Part shown: positions 52,301 through 64,000 of the stretch, one piece after another | How positions within the stretch are numbered: position 1 is the first letter of the stretch | Layout of the letters: every line of letters begins with the position of its first letter | Source: Rhopalosiphum padi | Taxonomy: Eukaryota; Arthropoda; Insecta; Hemiptera; Aphididae | Direction of reading: 5' to 3' | Assembly (NCBI RefSeq): GCF_020882245.1 | Contig: NC_083598.1 | Location: 44,615,858 to 44,679,857 of the forward strand | Length of the DNA stretch: 64,000 nt | Translations under genes and position numbers: made by a program | The notes under the pieces: model-generated | What the model was told of the DNA's origin: nothing | Database searches by the model: none | What the model saw: the letters and a program-made list of their open reading frames with translations, nothing else

Positions 52301-55300
52301 GTTTAGAAAATTAAATAATATTTCTAAATAAAAATAAAATTGATTTTGGGAATTGGTTTTGTGAGTCCATGCGCAATTTATTTGTATGATACATACTTTA
52401 TCAACTTAGTAAGTAACTTTAACAGTTAAACGTGCAATCTATGTATTGAATATAATATTTTTAGTCATAAATTTACGTTCTTGATAGGAACAATTTGAAT
52501 CTTAATATATTATAGTTATATTTGACAGTCATTATATATTTTATATATTTAATTGGATTTTGAACAACAGTTTCGTTAAATCTATTATAAAGTTAATAAA
52601 ATATTAAAAATATATTATATTCTATACAAAAAATAAAATGTAAGTGCATGCGTATAATGTGCAAGTTTATAGTTGAGAAGAAAAATTAAATTGCTGTAAT
52701 GACTTTAGGTATAAATTAAAATGTAATTTGTTGTACAGCTATATTAAAAACCATTTGAACCGATAATCTAATGCCATTGAAGATATAAAAAAAATTACCC
52801 CCGCTTTCGTGTATTTTTATGATACGTCGTTCTAGTGACATTTAAAAGAATTTGTAACGAGTTTGTGAAGTGTCGTAAAAACGTTTTCAGTCGAGACGAT
52901 CAGGTTCGTTTTCGTATGACTGAACTGTCTGGTGTAAATTAAGATAAAAGTATATATATATATAAAATCTTGAGCAACGTTTTGATTTATCGCGCACAAA
53001 AACCGCGGGCAATATCTTTTACACGGCAGAACTTGCGGCCTCTTGTTGTTTGTGTTGTTTAATTGGATTATCACTTTCATATCGCATTGCCACCGCATTA
53101 ACGGCAATAATTTTGTGTCTATACGTTTTCGGAAAGAGTAGCAACCTCCTCCTCACACGCACTTTCATCTAATGTGATAAATATACGCATATATTTGTTT
53201 ATATTTCAAGGTGGCTGTAGTTACGATATGTTATTATGTATACGCGTTGTTAAACTGCCCAATGTTTCTAAAACGATAAAAACCACAATGCCGAGCTTGT
53301 TTTAAAACGCCACGCGTCATGTCGGCGTATATATTATACATTACCAGCATACTATGTAGCACATTTAATAAGTATATTTCCTTTATATGTAAGTGTAAAG
53401 AAAAAAAAACAGCGGACGTCAGTCGCGGCACATTTCACGTCCGAATTTCCAATCGCAATCATCGTCGAGATATAAAACGTGAAAGTCATTCGAAAATGAT
53501 ACGTTACATATATATTATATTATACAGGTATTATACATGAAAAAAAATGGAAAAATAAGTAAAATATTGAAATGCGCGAGCAGCTCGACGGAGACGTTTA
53601 CCCGCGTATATTATAGTTATAATAGGTAGGTCTGATATTATATATAGGTACTTGCCGTCAAGATGATCAATTTTATGAGAATCGACAGTAATACACATTC
53701 GAACGCTGCCCAATATTATATAGGCGTGTCCAGATTATTATGTATTTTTTTGCAAATCACGCACAGTGAATACGGTCTGTATTATAGAGGCACCGAAATG
53801 AAGGCGGCTATTGTATAAAGGCCGCCCGCACCCCAGAAAATACCCCGTGCGTTGGTTTTTATGCATTCTTCTATACGAATGGTAATAAAAAGGTCTTCAG
53901 ACACTTTTCAAGCTGCGTAGATGATTGGAAACAGGCTATTGAAGGATCAGCTCGGATTAACCTTACTACTATAGTATAATAATCTTCAGACCAAGTATTA
54001 CATTGATGTACTTTTTAGCTGTGATTGATTTTTGTCAATCGGTAATGTGGCGAGTAGAGAGGGAGAGGATGAATTAACATCCAACAAATAATGTTTTATA
54101 CTCAAATACTGCAATAAATGAATAATCAATATCTAAACGACTGCCGCCTAAGTCGCTCCTGCTTTTACGGATTTAAAATTTTAAACATATATATGTATTA
54201 CATTTGAACTAGATGAAATTACACAGGTACCTATTGCGTTTTTAAATACTATAAAATCTAATATACGAGTATATCCTAAGTATAAGAGTATAATTTGCAA
54301 GTAGGTATAGGTACGCATCATCATAATTTAAATTATTATTTTCGAGACTTAAAATATAATATGATGTTTTAACTAGAAAACTAAGAAACCAGTATATTTA
54401 TAAACGTGCATATTATTATATATTGCGCTTGGTGTCTTTTCCTCACGAATAATGGTTCCTCCCCTACACCATGTTATCAAGTCTAAAATCTGCGTTAATT
54501 TTCATGATGCGAGTATTTTGATGGTCGTACAACTGCAAAACGCGTGTTCCTATACTGTACCTATATGGACGGCACGCCCATGCGACAAACTGGTTAGTCC
54601 AGTAACCTATAATCTCATCGCCGAGTATTTTCGCACAAGTACTAAGTGTATAGGTATTTACGTATTTGTATTAGTGTAATATCGATGTAAGTGTGTACGA
54701 TTATAATGTATAGTCTACGTCGGTGACTGTGCTTGTTATTAAAGTGGCGATCAGTATAATCCTCCGTTTTCGAACCGCTTAAAAACTGCCGAACGAAAAC
54801 GGTTGCAGGCCAAACGCGTAATAACGCATAATATGATAATACCACGCCATTATTAGTGCAATAACAATATATAATATGAATAACGATAATAATACACCGC
54901 AACGGACGTAACGGGTTTCGCGTCCTTCCGATCGACGCAAATCGGAAACGACGATCGTCGGCATCGACCGGCGAGTAAAACGTATATTATATTACAAGAC
55001 GTGTGTACTGTGTATGTAATAAATAATAATATATATACATGTATTTAGGTACAATATAATATAATAGACTACTATATAAAACTGCACACATCTCGACTGC
55101 GAGATGTATCACGTGGTGCGCCGGGGCTCTGGGTAATTCGTGACCTATATTATATACGTCTGTAAATATACATAGGTAGTAGGTACATTATAAATTATAA
55201 TAATAACGATGATACGAATATTACTTTGTAAGTACTTATAAACCTTCAGCTTGGATTGTATAAATTACAATATTTTATATTATAGTTGCTCGCAAAAACA

Positions 55301-58300
55301 ACACGATAATACGACTTATCACAATCATATATTATAGGTACCGTTTTAAATTCATGTGCATTACGGATTTTTAAAGCCACACAAATATATAATATACTAC
55401 GCGTGTACGAATCGTTTCGGCGAAATACATCCGATGGGTCAATAGACGTGTGTGCGTTATGTGTTGGTAAATTATATACGTAACCAATTGAATATGATTT
55501 AATCAAAACGATTTTGAACTTTTTGGCGGGAACGATTTCGTTCGGTTTAATATACGTATATATGGACACCTGCAATAGGCTAGGGGATATTTTTTTTTTT
55601 GTAATTATAGTTGATACGCATGCATATCACTTCTTGACGTTCTCCTTCAGTGTTGTGTTCTTCTGATATAGTTATAAGTTGTAACTTATAACTTAAAAAC
55701 TATTACAATATATTAGGAGAGCAAACACCTCCTTTCCCAATAATTCTGTCTATTTGCCCAGCTGTGCACTAGATAAAATGTTCGAAAATCGCGGGTACGC
55801 GTATTACATGTATACTCCGCATTTGTGTATGCATAACCGTCGTGAATATATTATTTTATAGGTATTTCTCGAGCCGCACCTCTAATCAGTGAAAAACAAT
55901 ATTTCCACCGGCAGTGAGATCTCAATGGAAGTCGAATGAATGTCATTACATTACACGTAAGCACGGATATTGTCGTTTTCCAATGTGGTTAATCGCCAAG
56001 GTCGATTTTTTTAAACACTACAATCTTATAAATCGATTCAGTCAACAATGTTAGCCGTTTCATAAGATTAATGCGATAATGATATTTATGCCAATAATTA
56101 AGACAAGGTCTACAGCGACTGTATAATACGTACATTGTAAGAAAAAAACATCGAACGAAACGATTTACTAAGATAATATAATAATTCAGACCGAGCAAAA
56201 GCAACAACTTTGAAGATCGTGTATTCCATATACATAGGTATTGATATCGGAAAACGCAATAGTGTAACTCATATCATATCATATTGTATAATATTACAAG
56301 TTCGATAGTTCTATACCGCCCTCGAAGGGGTAACGTTAAAAATTATTCGTCTGCGACAATGTAGTAGATGATTACTTGAACCGCACGTGATAATAATTTA
56401 AATATTATGAATTTATGAAGATACAAAAATATTGTTCGTTTAGCGAGACCAGTGGAGGGGGTTTAAGGGGGTACTGCGGGTAGAGAAAATATAACGTTTT
56501 TGCGCGTAAATTGATTTTCTCCGTGCTCCGCGGTACAATACAATACGAGTTCACATCGTTATCTTTTTCGTCCGATAACGCATTATTATTATTGTTATTT
56601 ACGTGAATATAATATATATTGTTATTATAATGTTTCATATATTGCACTTACGCAGTTACGCGTGTGTCTGCAACCGTTCATTAAATTGTTTAGAAAACGC
56701 ATTTCCTCCGAGAAATCATATAGTGTGGCTACATATACATATATTATTATATGGTTTCGATAAAACGCTGAAAATCGTATTTCTATGCTCGTTCGAAATC
56801 GTCAAATTCATATAATATTATATATATTACTAAAGCCTAAATATTATGTATATCGTACAGAATAAAATATAGTTATTCGCTCGCTTTTTTATTATTATGA
56901 TATCGTTTATCGATTTATTATTGTATACACATATTACAATATGTACATCCCACGGCTCGTGCGGTGTCATATTATAATCATTATCGCTACATCCGATCGT
57001 AAACGTCTGCGTACGACTTAATTTATTAAAACACACGATAATAGTTACGAGTAGGTAAGACGATTTAATGGGTACTTATTGCTGTATGCATTATTGCTTC
57101 AAAATATGTCGTATTTACAGACGACACATATATGGACACCGGCGGGGTAAAAAAAGAAATCATTTTCTAACCTTGAAACCAATATGTATGTATATAAAAT
57201 ATATTGTAGTCATGTTTAATGATTTCATTATATAGATAGCATTTTATACTTATCAATTATCATTGTGATTAATTTTCTACGCGTGGTATTATTTTCTTTC
57301 TTTTTTTCTTCAAAAATTTTTCTGCAGGCAGTTTGTCATTTATGTCAACTTAAGTATACCTTATATTATCTACTTTCCGATTGTAATTTTATTATTACTT
57401 TGAACGAATTATTTTTTTTAAACGGAATACATAGGAAATATTATCGGAAAAAAACGATATTAATATAATATTATCTAACAAATTATTAAAAAATTGTGCA
57501 TCTGTTATTGTTATATTAACTACTATAGCTATTTCAAGTTCAATAATATCATTTATTTATCATAACGTTTTATTGTTTTCGACTTTTAATTTAATTGCCG
57601 TTTGAATAAAGCAGTGCAATAAACTGACGGCGAGTGCGATATTATTGTAAAATTAAATTTATCTATGATCATAGTGATATCATACTTTTGCTTTTTGGGT
57701 GATTTTGGGAGGATAATCGAACGATGGTAGTACCCAGCTTTCTCGATGTTTCCGTTCTAAACAAGGGCATTCGAAACCTACGTCGAGTTCATTACCGGTC
57801 GAAGACACGAAACAATCGGTAGGTCCTGGCACAGAACTTTCACTGTTTCAGACAGAATGTATGTTTGCAACTAAACAAACATGTATACCATATCAGAATA
57901 TTTTGATATTTACACAGTGGAGGAATTTATTGATTTTAAAATTTATTGGAAACTGTTTTTTTTAATAAATACTATGAGAGACTAGAGAGAGATAAAGCAC
58001 GATAGTAATATAGCGATAAATTCGCGGAATTATAAAGTGGATATTTGATTAAACATGCAAAATACAGTTTATTTAGGTGTGATAAAAATTATTAGTTACA
58101 TTATGAACATATCGAATTACTAATTAATAAATAGTATTTTATTTTTATTTACTTTTTGAAAAAAATTGTCACTCTTTTATTAATTTAAAATTCAAATAGG
58201 TTCCTATTTTCCTAACACTATGTTTTAAAATATTGTGCTAATATTTTTATGTATAGATAAACATCAAATGTGAAGTAAATTTACAAATTTGACTCAACAT

Positions 58301-60513
58301 TATCGGTTTGCTTGATTTGTAATTACTTTCGTACATATACATATACATTATATTAAAAACCGTCACAAAAATGTAAGCTCAAAATTTATTTGTTACATTG
58401 TACACTAATAATTGATAATATACATGATAGGAAAATAATATGATTTGATTACCCTTAACACATATATCTATTTTAGTAATAAAATAAAAAATAAAAATTG
58501 AGCACAATATTAAACAAAAATATTTCAATTTGAACGTCCTAGCTGACAAAACTGAATACGCACCGATGATTTTACGTATTCATTGATGTAGTTCGACGAG
58601 AATTAATATATTAATCTTATCTATTTTAAATAATAAACGCAATTTTAGTGACAAACAATAATAAATATTACAGATGTTACAATTAATACTAAAGATACTA
58701 ATTCTTATTCTAAGTACAATACATTGATCAATAATATCAAATGATAAATTAATACATTTAAAAACCAGATTATTAAATTCCATGCTATATTTTTTATTTT
58801 TGTTTTCTATTTATTAACTTATATAATTTAAATAAGTATATTTGTCTTCTATCTTGTTATGTTAAAATTTATTTAAAATTTAAAATTTCAATTTTTCTTC
58901 ATAAGACCTGTTAGTAAAGTGTTACATAAAGAAAAAAAAATCAATTAGTATTTAGTATAGAAACTTATACTAGTTTACACTATATACGAATACGTCAAAT
59001 CGAATTATTTTCACTAATTTATATCTTTTCGTGCCACTACTGTATGATTTTGAACTTCTCGGACAACTACCGTTAATCGATCTTCGTGTATAATAAAAAA
59101 ATTACGATAACCGGCTCATTTAGATAATATCATAATATTTCTTGCTCGGTATACATAATATTATTCATACAGCGATACATATTATATATACGCGATAATA
59201 CCGTAATAATAATGGTACGATGACCGGATGAATGCGAAAGTGGTTCGGCGACCCACACGATCTGGTTCGCCCTGAGGGTTGTATTATAGGTACGCACTTG
59301 CAGTTACAACAAGAGGAATTCGTGAGAAAGTGAAAACACCGCCACCGATACACATTTAAATACCTGCAGCGTGTGATTAATTAACGAAAATCGAAAATTT
59401 AATGTTTACAGTATAGTATGACGTTCACATACGTGCCGCCAAAGCCGTTTAATTTGCTAATATTATGCTGATAAATAAAAATAATATTATATTATTATTA
59501 CATAATTATATTTCCGCACGAGTGTTATACTCGTATATTATTTTAAAACACATTATTATGATATGTTTTCAAAATGTATAGAAAGAAAATTTTTTAAAAC
59601 AAACCGATATAAAAGTGGTCTATATATAGACAGTCGTTATTGTGATATGTTAAATCATAAATTACTACCTAATTGATATATAAACGAGAAAATAATAATT
59701 TGTTGTCAACCTTTCATCAACCGTTTTAAAATGTATATATATATATGATAATATGGAACGGGATTCGTCCTAATTCATAAACGAATACCTAGTTAACGTT
59801 TGTCGTGATAATTATGTTCCTTATTCGTCTCTGTGAGATAATACACATTATTTAATTCGTAATCTTAAACCGTTTCATTTTCAAACTGTTAGATTGCCGT
59901 ATGTAACTTTCGAAAATTAACTAAAATCGGTAACACGTAATGGTAAGTTATTTTTTGAGTAATGACCATGTGAGCGAACTCATTATAACGTGCTTTCAAA
60001 ACCTTTTAACCAAAATACATTACATATATACAGTGTACAATATTAAATAGATTTATATGTTTATATATATACATATGTTATATGCGTGCATTATATTGAT
60101 CGAACCATCATGTAAATTTACATCAATAAGAATGTGCATTATCATGGTACGTTGTGCATTAAACTCGTTTCATTATTCTATTTTAAAATATCATCGGTAA
60201 AATGTAAATATATTATAGGTAGGCAATAGTTATAGGTGGTACAACTCATAATATATAATAATACGAGCCTATATCTATAATAGTATGTTACACGCTTTTA
60301 TGCCGATTGCTACAGCATCTGATGGGCCATTAAAATATACGTTTGTTCATGGTTGAAATTGAACAAAGAGAAAATGTCCTGCTAGAAAACACGACTCGTT
60401 TATAGGAGCCGCACCTTTGTCGCGGCGGACTTCTATTGACTTTTTAAAATGCAAAGAGGCGCAGCGCGTATATGTTTATGTATAGTAACATAGTCCTTTC
60501 GCTGTGTTTGCAG
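49395..60513. other. Non-coding stretch, possible long intron
   Basis: AT-rich with interspersed CpG-richer patches (about 53250-53600, 53770-53870, 54880-54980, 56300-56580, 57700-57840). All open frames are short and without recognisable motifs. It contains the exact palindrome at 55670-55693. I see no RNA gene or complete mobile element. A GGGCGTAATCAAGAGGAGGG repeat end lies at about 50211. Confidence 0.35.
55670..55693. repeat. 11-bp perfect inverted repeat
   Basis: AGTTATAAGTT, a 2-base spacer, then AACTTATAACT. The half-site ACTTATAACTTAA recurs at about 61580. The function is unknown. Confidence 0.6.
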
Positions 60514-60575
60514 GTACAGGACCAGTCCTCGAATCAACGGGAGAGCAATAATACTATGCGTGCAGATAACAGATA
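60514..60575 (+). other. Candidate 62-bp exon
   Basis: Acceptor CCTTTCGCTGTGTTTGCAG and donor CAGATA|GTAAGA are both good. The phase-0 frame is open throughout (VQDQSSNQRESNNTMRADNR). If instead joined to the candidate exon at 49344-49394, the frame reads a Cys and eleven more residues, then a stop at 60549. A CpG-richer patch lies just upstream (60400-60470). There is no recognised homology. Confidence 0.3.
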
Positions 60576-63450
60576 GTAAGAATGCAATGTGCCTATCTAT
60601 AATACAGTGATCGTGTTTAAATATTAATATCTAATAAGGCCATGGAACTATATGCAGGCGAAAAAACTACACTAATTTTATGGAAATTGGAAATACTTTT
60701 TTTTAACTTGTTTAGTGATGTTTGTTCCGTCATTTTTTTCACCTGAAAATATGATTTACTATTTCGAACCGCAATAAAGCCTATTTTTATGATTAAATAT
60801 TAGTATTTTCAAAGACGATTAGAAATCTGTATCTATAATTTCAATCAGTCCAAAATATACATTAATAGTACGTTGTAGTTTTACAAATTAGTCATAGCCG
60901 GAAACTGATTTTACATACGCGAAATCGTTGACTTACTTGCCTCATTTTTATAATTCAAAATAAAAAATGTCGATTGTCGACTTGTCGATTATTGTTCCCA
61001 TTAGAATTTAGTTTTTATGTCAATAGTCTTTAAGAATAAGCAGAATAAGTATTCGATAAGAAATCATATTTTTATCTCCAGCTAAGTATCAAGAAAATTG
61101 TTGGTTCACGTCAAATGTATAGTTCACAATCAGTTAATCAAATAAACATTTGTACGAACACTACGAACATACAATATTAATTCCTAACCAACCTTTGTAA
61201 ATTCGTCATTTTATAACGATTACTTTTAAGTGCTGTTGATTATCGATGAAGCCATGCGGAAGTTGGTTTAACGAGATTTATGAGTAAGCGGCAGTAAGCC
61301 TCATATTATATAACTCAAGGATATATTTTATTCGCATCATGGACGTTATTGTTGACGCCGTTTATAAAATGATTAACAAACTAAAGTATGTCTAATTGAT
61401 TTCAAAATTAACAGTTAAAAATACATCATGCCTTGTATAATGTTTGGACGTGAGGTTCTGCAACAGATAATATTATAGTATCATGTATTAAGTAATAATG
61501 TTTACATTGCGGTTTACAATAAATAATAAATATAGTATACATCACCCGTGTGATTCGCTCAATAAATTATTAGTTGTTACTTATAACTTAAGTATTATTT
61601 TATTACTTTTAACACTAGTCACTAACGTCATATAGTTTGTCTTTATATCGTTTTCAACAATTCCAGGAATAAATTACAAAAAAAGTTAAAAACATTTTTT
61701 ATGTTATTATCAGCCTTATACTATATTATTTTTATTTTTATGATAATTATAAATTGGTTTAAGGCTGAAATAGTTTTTCTCGACAACATAAATATATATT
61801 TAACGTTTAGACAACTATACGACACCACATCGTATTTACACATATTTTGGAATTTGTGATAAATAAAACGATTATTACTTTTAACCGGGTGAGGCATTTA
61901 TAGGAATGGTTAGTGCTTTGCTGTTGTCGGGGATATGAGGGACGTATATCAAAATTGCACCCCGCAGTGTACCACATATAAATGGACACCTGCTTTTAAA
62001 TCTTTATACTGTATTTGTATATATTATAAAGACTATAAAGATTTATCGAAATGTACGTGTCGGTATACAGAGTGATTGAATTATTCACCAAGAATTTCTC
62101 ATTTTTTTCTTTTGAAACTTTTAAATATAATTAAAAACTATATTTCTAAATAATTAGATTTTTACATAATTTAAGGAAATTACCTTTTGTTTAAATGAGA
62201 ATCACCATTTTCCCTCATATATTTTTAACCAGATGACTTTCAAAAAAATTGTATTTATCCAAACGAAATTTAAACGAGTAGTTATTGAGTTATATAACTG
62301 TGTACTAAGGATAAAAGGTTCTGGGTAATGTGGTTGGAAAATGTATAGGGACTATGATGATTTGAACATTTTTAGTAATATATTAATTATTAACCTATCA
62401 ACATTTTGTAATATGTAAACATTTGCCGAAAATAGTAAATACTAAATCTAACATTACATATTATATTTTATATTTTTGTAACTTTTAAAGACTATCATTC
62501 TTAGTGGGTCTATATATTTTAATAACCCAGAAACTATTCAGTAACATTTTGATTCAGATACTTTAGCATTTTCAAATAAACCATCTGCTAAATACCTTAT
62601 TGCTAAAGAAGTTCGCTCGTTTGAAAAAAAAATAATTTTGTATCGTCACGAGACACCACTAAAATGGTATAAAAAATCTGAATAATTGATAATATAATCT
62701 AAGTAAACTTGAAAATTCCAAAAATTTAATTTTAATAAATTAGGTAATTATATTAATACAAAAATTAGAATGAGCATGGACGATGAAACACCTTATATAA
62801 ACACTTAAATAATTGAATCAGTTAACACATATATCTATAATATTAAAAGATTTTTAGTAATGCCTATTGAAAGATACTATATGATTTACACATGCCAAAA
62901 CACAAGATTTATTACGCACCTAGATATAAAGGTGGCATTAAAATAATTGTCTATCGTGTTTTTTTACCTGTACTAGTTATACTATGTGTACATTTTTTGA
63001 AAATCGTCGAACGTATACCTATGTCATCAACATATATTTTTACCAGCTTGATAATTATTTTACTATACGTTACAATTAATATTACAATATATATATGCGA
63101 TAGTTATAGAATTTTATGGATCTAAAATCAAGACTATTTATTTTCACGCCGTACAATAAAAGAAAAACGGGAAAAAAAAGAGTGACAACTCTTATGGCCA
63201 CGTACAGGTAGTAGGTCATGGTTTTCACGTGCACAGACATTATAATTTTACCCCAAAAAAAAGAAAAAAAAATGAAAACCGCGATTCGGTACAAATTTGT
63301 GTGAACCTATATTAGCTGATGTATATTGTGATTTGTGGTTATCAAAAAAGTGTGCTTTCTATCGGGATTTTGTTCGCATATATACTTAGATTAATGGGCA
63401 CTTACGTGTGCACCGCGCAACGTTTATAATAAAATAAAAAAAAATACCTA
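60576..63450. other. Non-coding stretch
   Basis: AT-rich, with a short relative of repeat family B at about 62225-62300. The frame at 62892-63125 is AT-rich and hydrophobic with no family resemblance and is not credited. Confidence 0.35.
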
Positions 63451-63469
63451 ATGATAATAATAGTATAAG

Positions 63470-63960
63470 TACTACACGCTCATCGAGCTCGTAAACGGCG
63501 TATACCTATGCGATGGCGTCCATCTATTGTATACTTGCATGGAGTTTTCGAGATCGACCACAACGGTGGCGAATATGCGACTATATAATATTATAACACT
63601 GTCTCGCGGCGGTCACTGTCACACGCGATCGGCCGTGCGAGCTATAATGCTATACATATATGTTATATCTCTATATTAAAATATTATGTATGGAAGAGGT
63701 ACCTTTACACGTTATACTTATATTTTGCGCGCGTAATTAGGTCGGAGAATCGAAACCGACGTCGGTCGGTCGTGTGTATAATGTACACTCTGTCGTGTGT
63801 TCAACGTTATAAATTATTATCATTGTTATTGTCGTCGTGGTTGTTATTGTTTGTTATTATTATTAACATTATTATGCTATCTGCACGCCCATCACAGTTT
63901 ATAGTAAGGTTACCCCCTCTCCCTGACACGCGTTGGAATGTGTCGTCTATTCAATTTTGA
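63470..63960. promoter_or_regulatory. CpG-richer island at the right edge
   Basis: Repeated CG-rich blocks (CATCGAGCTCGTAAACGGCG, CTCGCGGCGGTCACTG, CGACGTCGGTCGGTCGTG) stand out from the AT-rich surroundings and look like those at 8.1-8.4 kb and 39.9-40.36 kb, each of which is at or near a gene start. It could be a further promoter or first exon. The 62-codon frame at 63772-63960 is not convincing. Confidence 0.25.
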
Positions 63961-64000
63961 AGTGTATATACCTAGTGTATATATATATAATACACCGGTG

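Noticed and set aside
57265..57468. 67-codon frame after a strong pyrimidine tract and TCTGCAG acceptor
   Set aside because: The translation is AT-driven and hydrophobic with no recognisable motif, and no matching donor marks an exon.

Overview
The window looks like nuclear DNA from an aphid or close hemipteran relative. It is strongly AT-rich, its genes are split by AT-rich introns with GT/AG borders, and small hAT-type elements and a degraded LINE are scattered through it. The organism call is an inference. No ribosomal RNA, convincing tRNA, CRISPR or prokaryotic operon was seen.

The genes all lie in the left 27 kb. (1) On the minus strand, 8119 to 373, is the 5' part of an immunoglobulin-superfamily adhesion gene of the turtle/borderless (IgSF9) family. 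It has four coding exons (signal peptide plus three Ig domains) and the rest lies beyond the left edge. Intron 1 carries a dead LINE 3' end, and intron 2 a 298-bp hAT MITE with a perfect target duplication. (2) On the plus strand, 10847 to 17225, I assembled a nine-exon gene for a 329-residue protein that I do not recognise. All eight introns keep the frame, and one is only 69 bp. A 679-bp hAT-type element sits in one of its introns. (3) On the minus strand, 24874 to 22348, is a four-exon gene for a 76-residue mitochondrial protein of the KGD4/MRPS36 family (2-oxoglutarate dehydrogenase subunit 4). (4) On the plus strand, 25754 to 26800, is an uninterrupted reading frame for a 348-residue Golgi nucleotide-sugar transporter of the SLC35A2/A3 type. 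Genes 3 and 4 are divergent with about 0.9 kb between their start codons. Genes 1 and 2 are also divergent, about 2.7 kb apart.

From about 27 kb to the right edge (37 kb) I found no protein-coding gene that I can recognise. This part holds a second hAT-type element of the same family as the one in gene 2, a decayed retroelement ORF, dispersed repeats, microsatellites and several CpG-richer islands. One island (about 39.9-40.36 kb) ends in a good splice donor, and two short intervals with good splice borders lie downstream (49344-49394 and 60514-60575). The simplest reading is the 5' part of a plus-strand gene with very long introns, or a long non-coding RNA, but this is speculative. No new multi-gene system was evident. 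The most novel items are the orphan nine-exon gene, the apparently four-Ig layout of the adhesion gene, the hAT family with intact target duplications, and the possible long-intron transcription unit.
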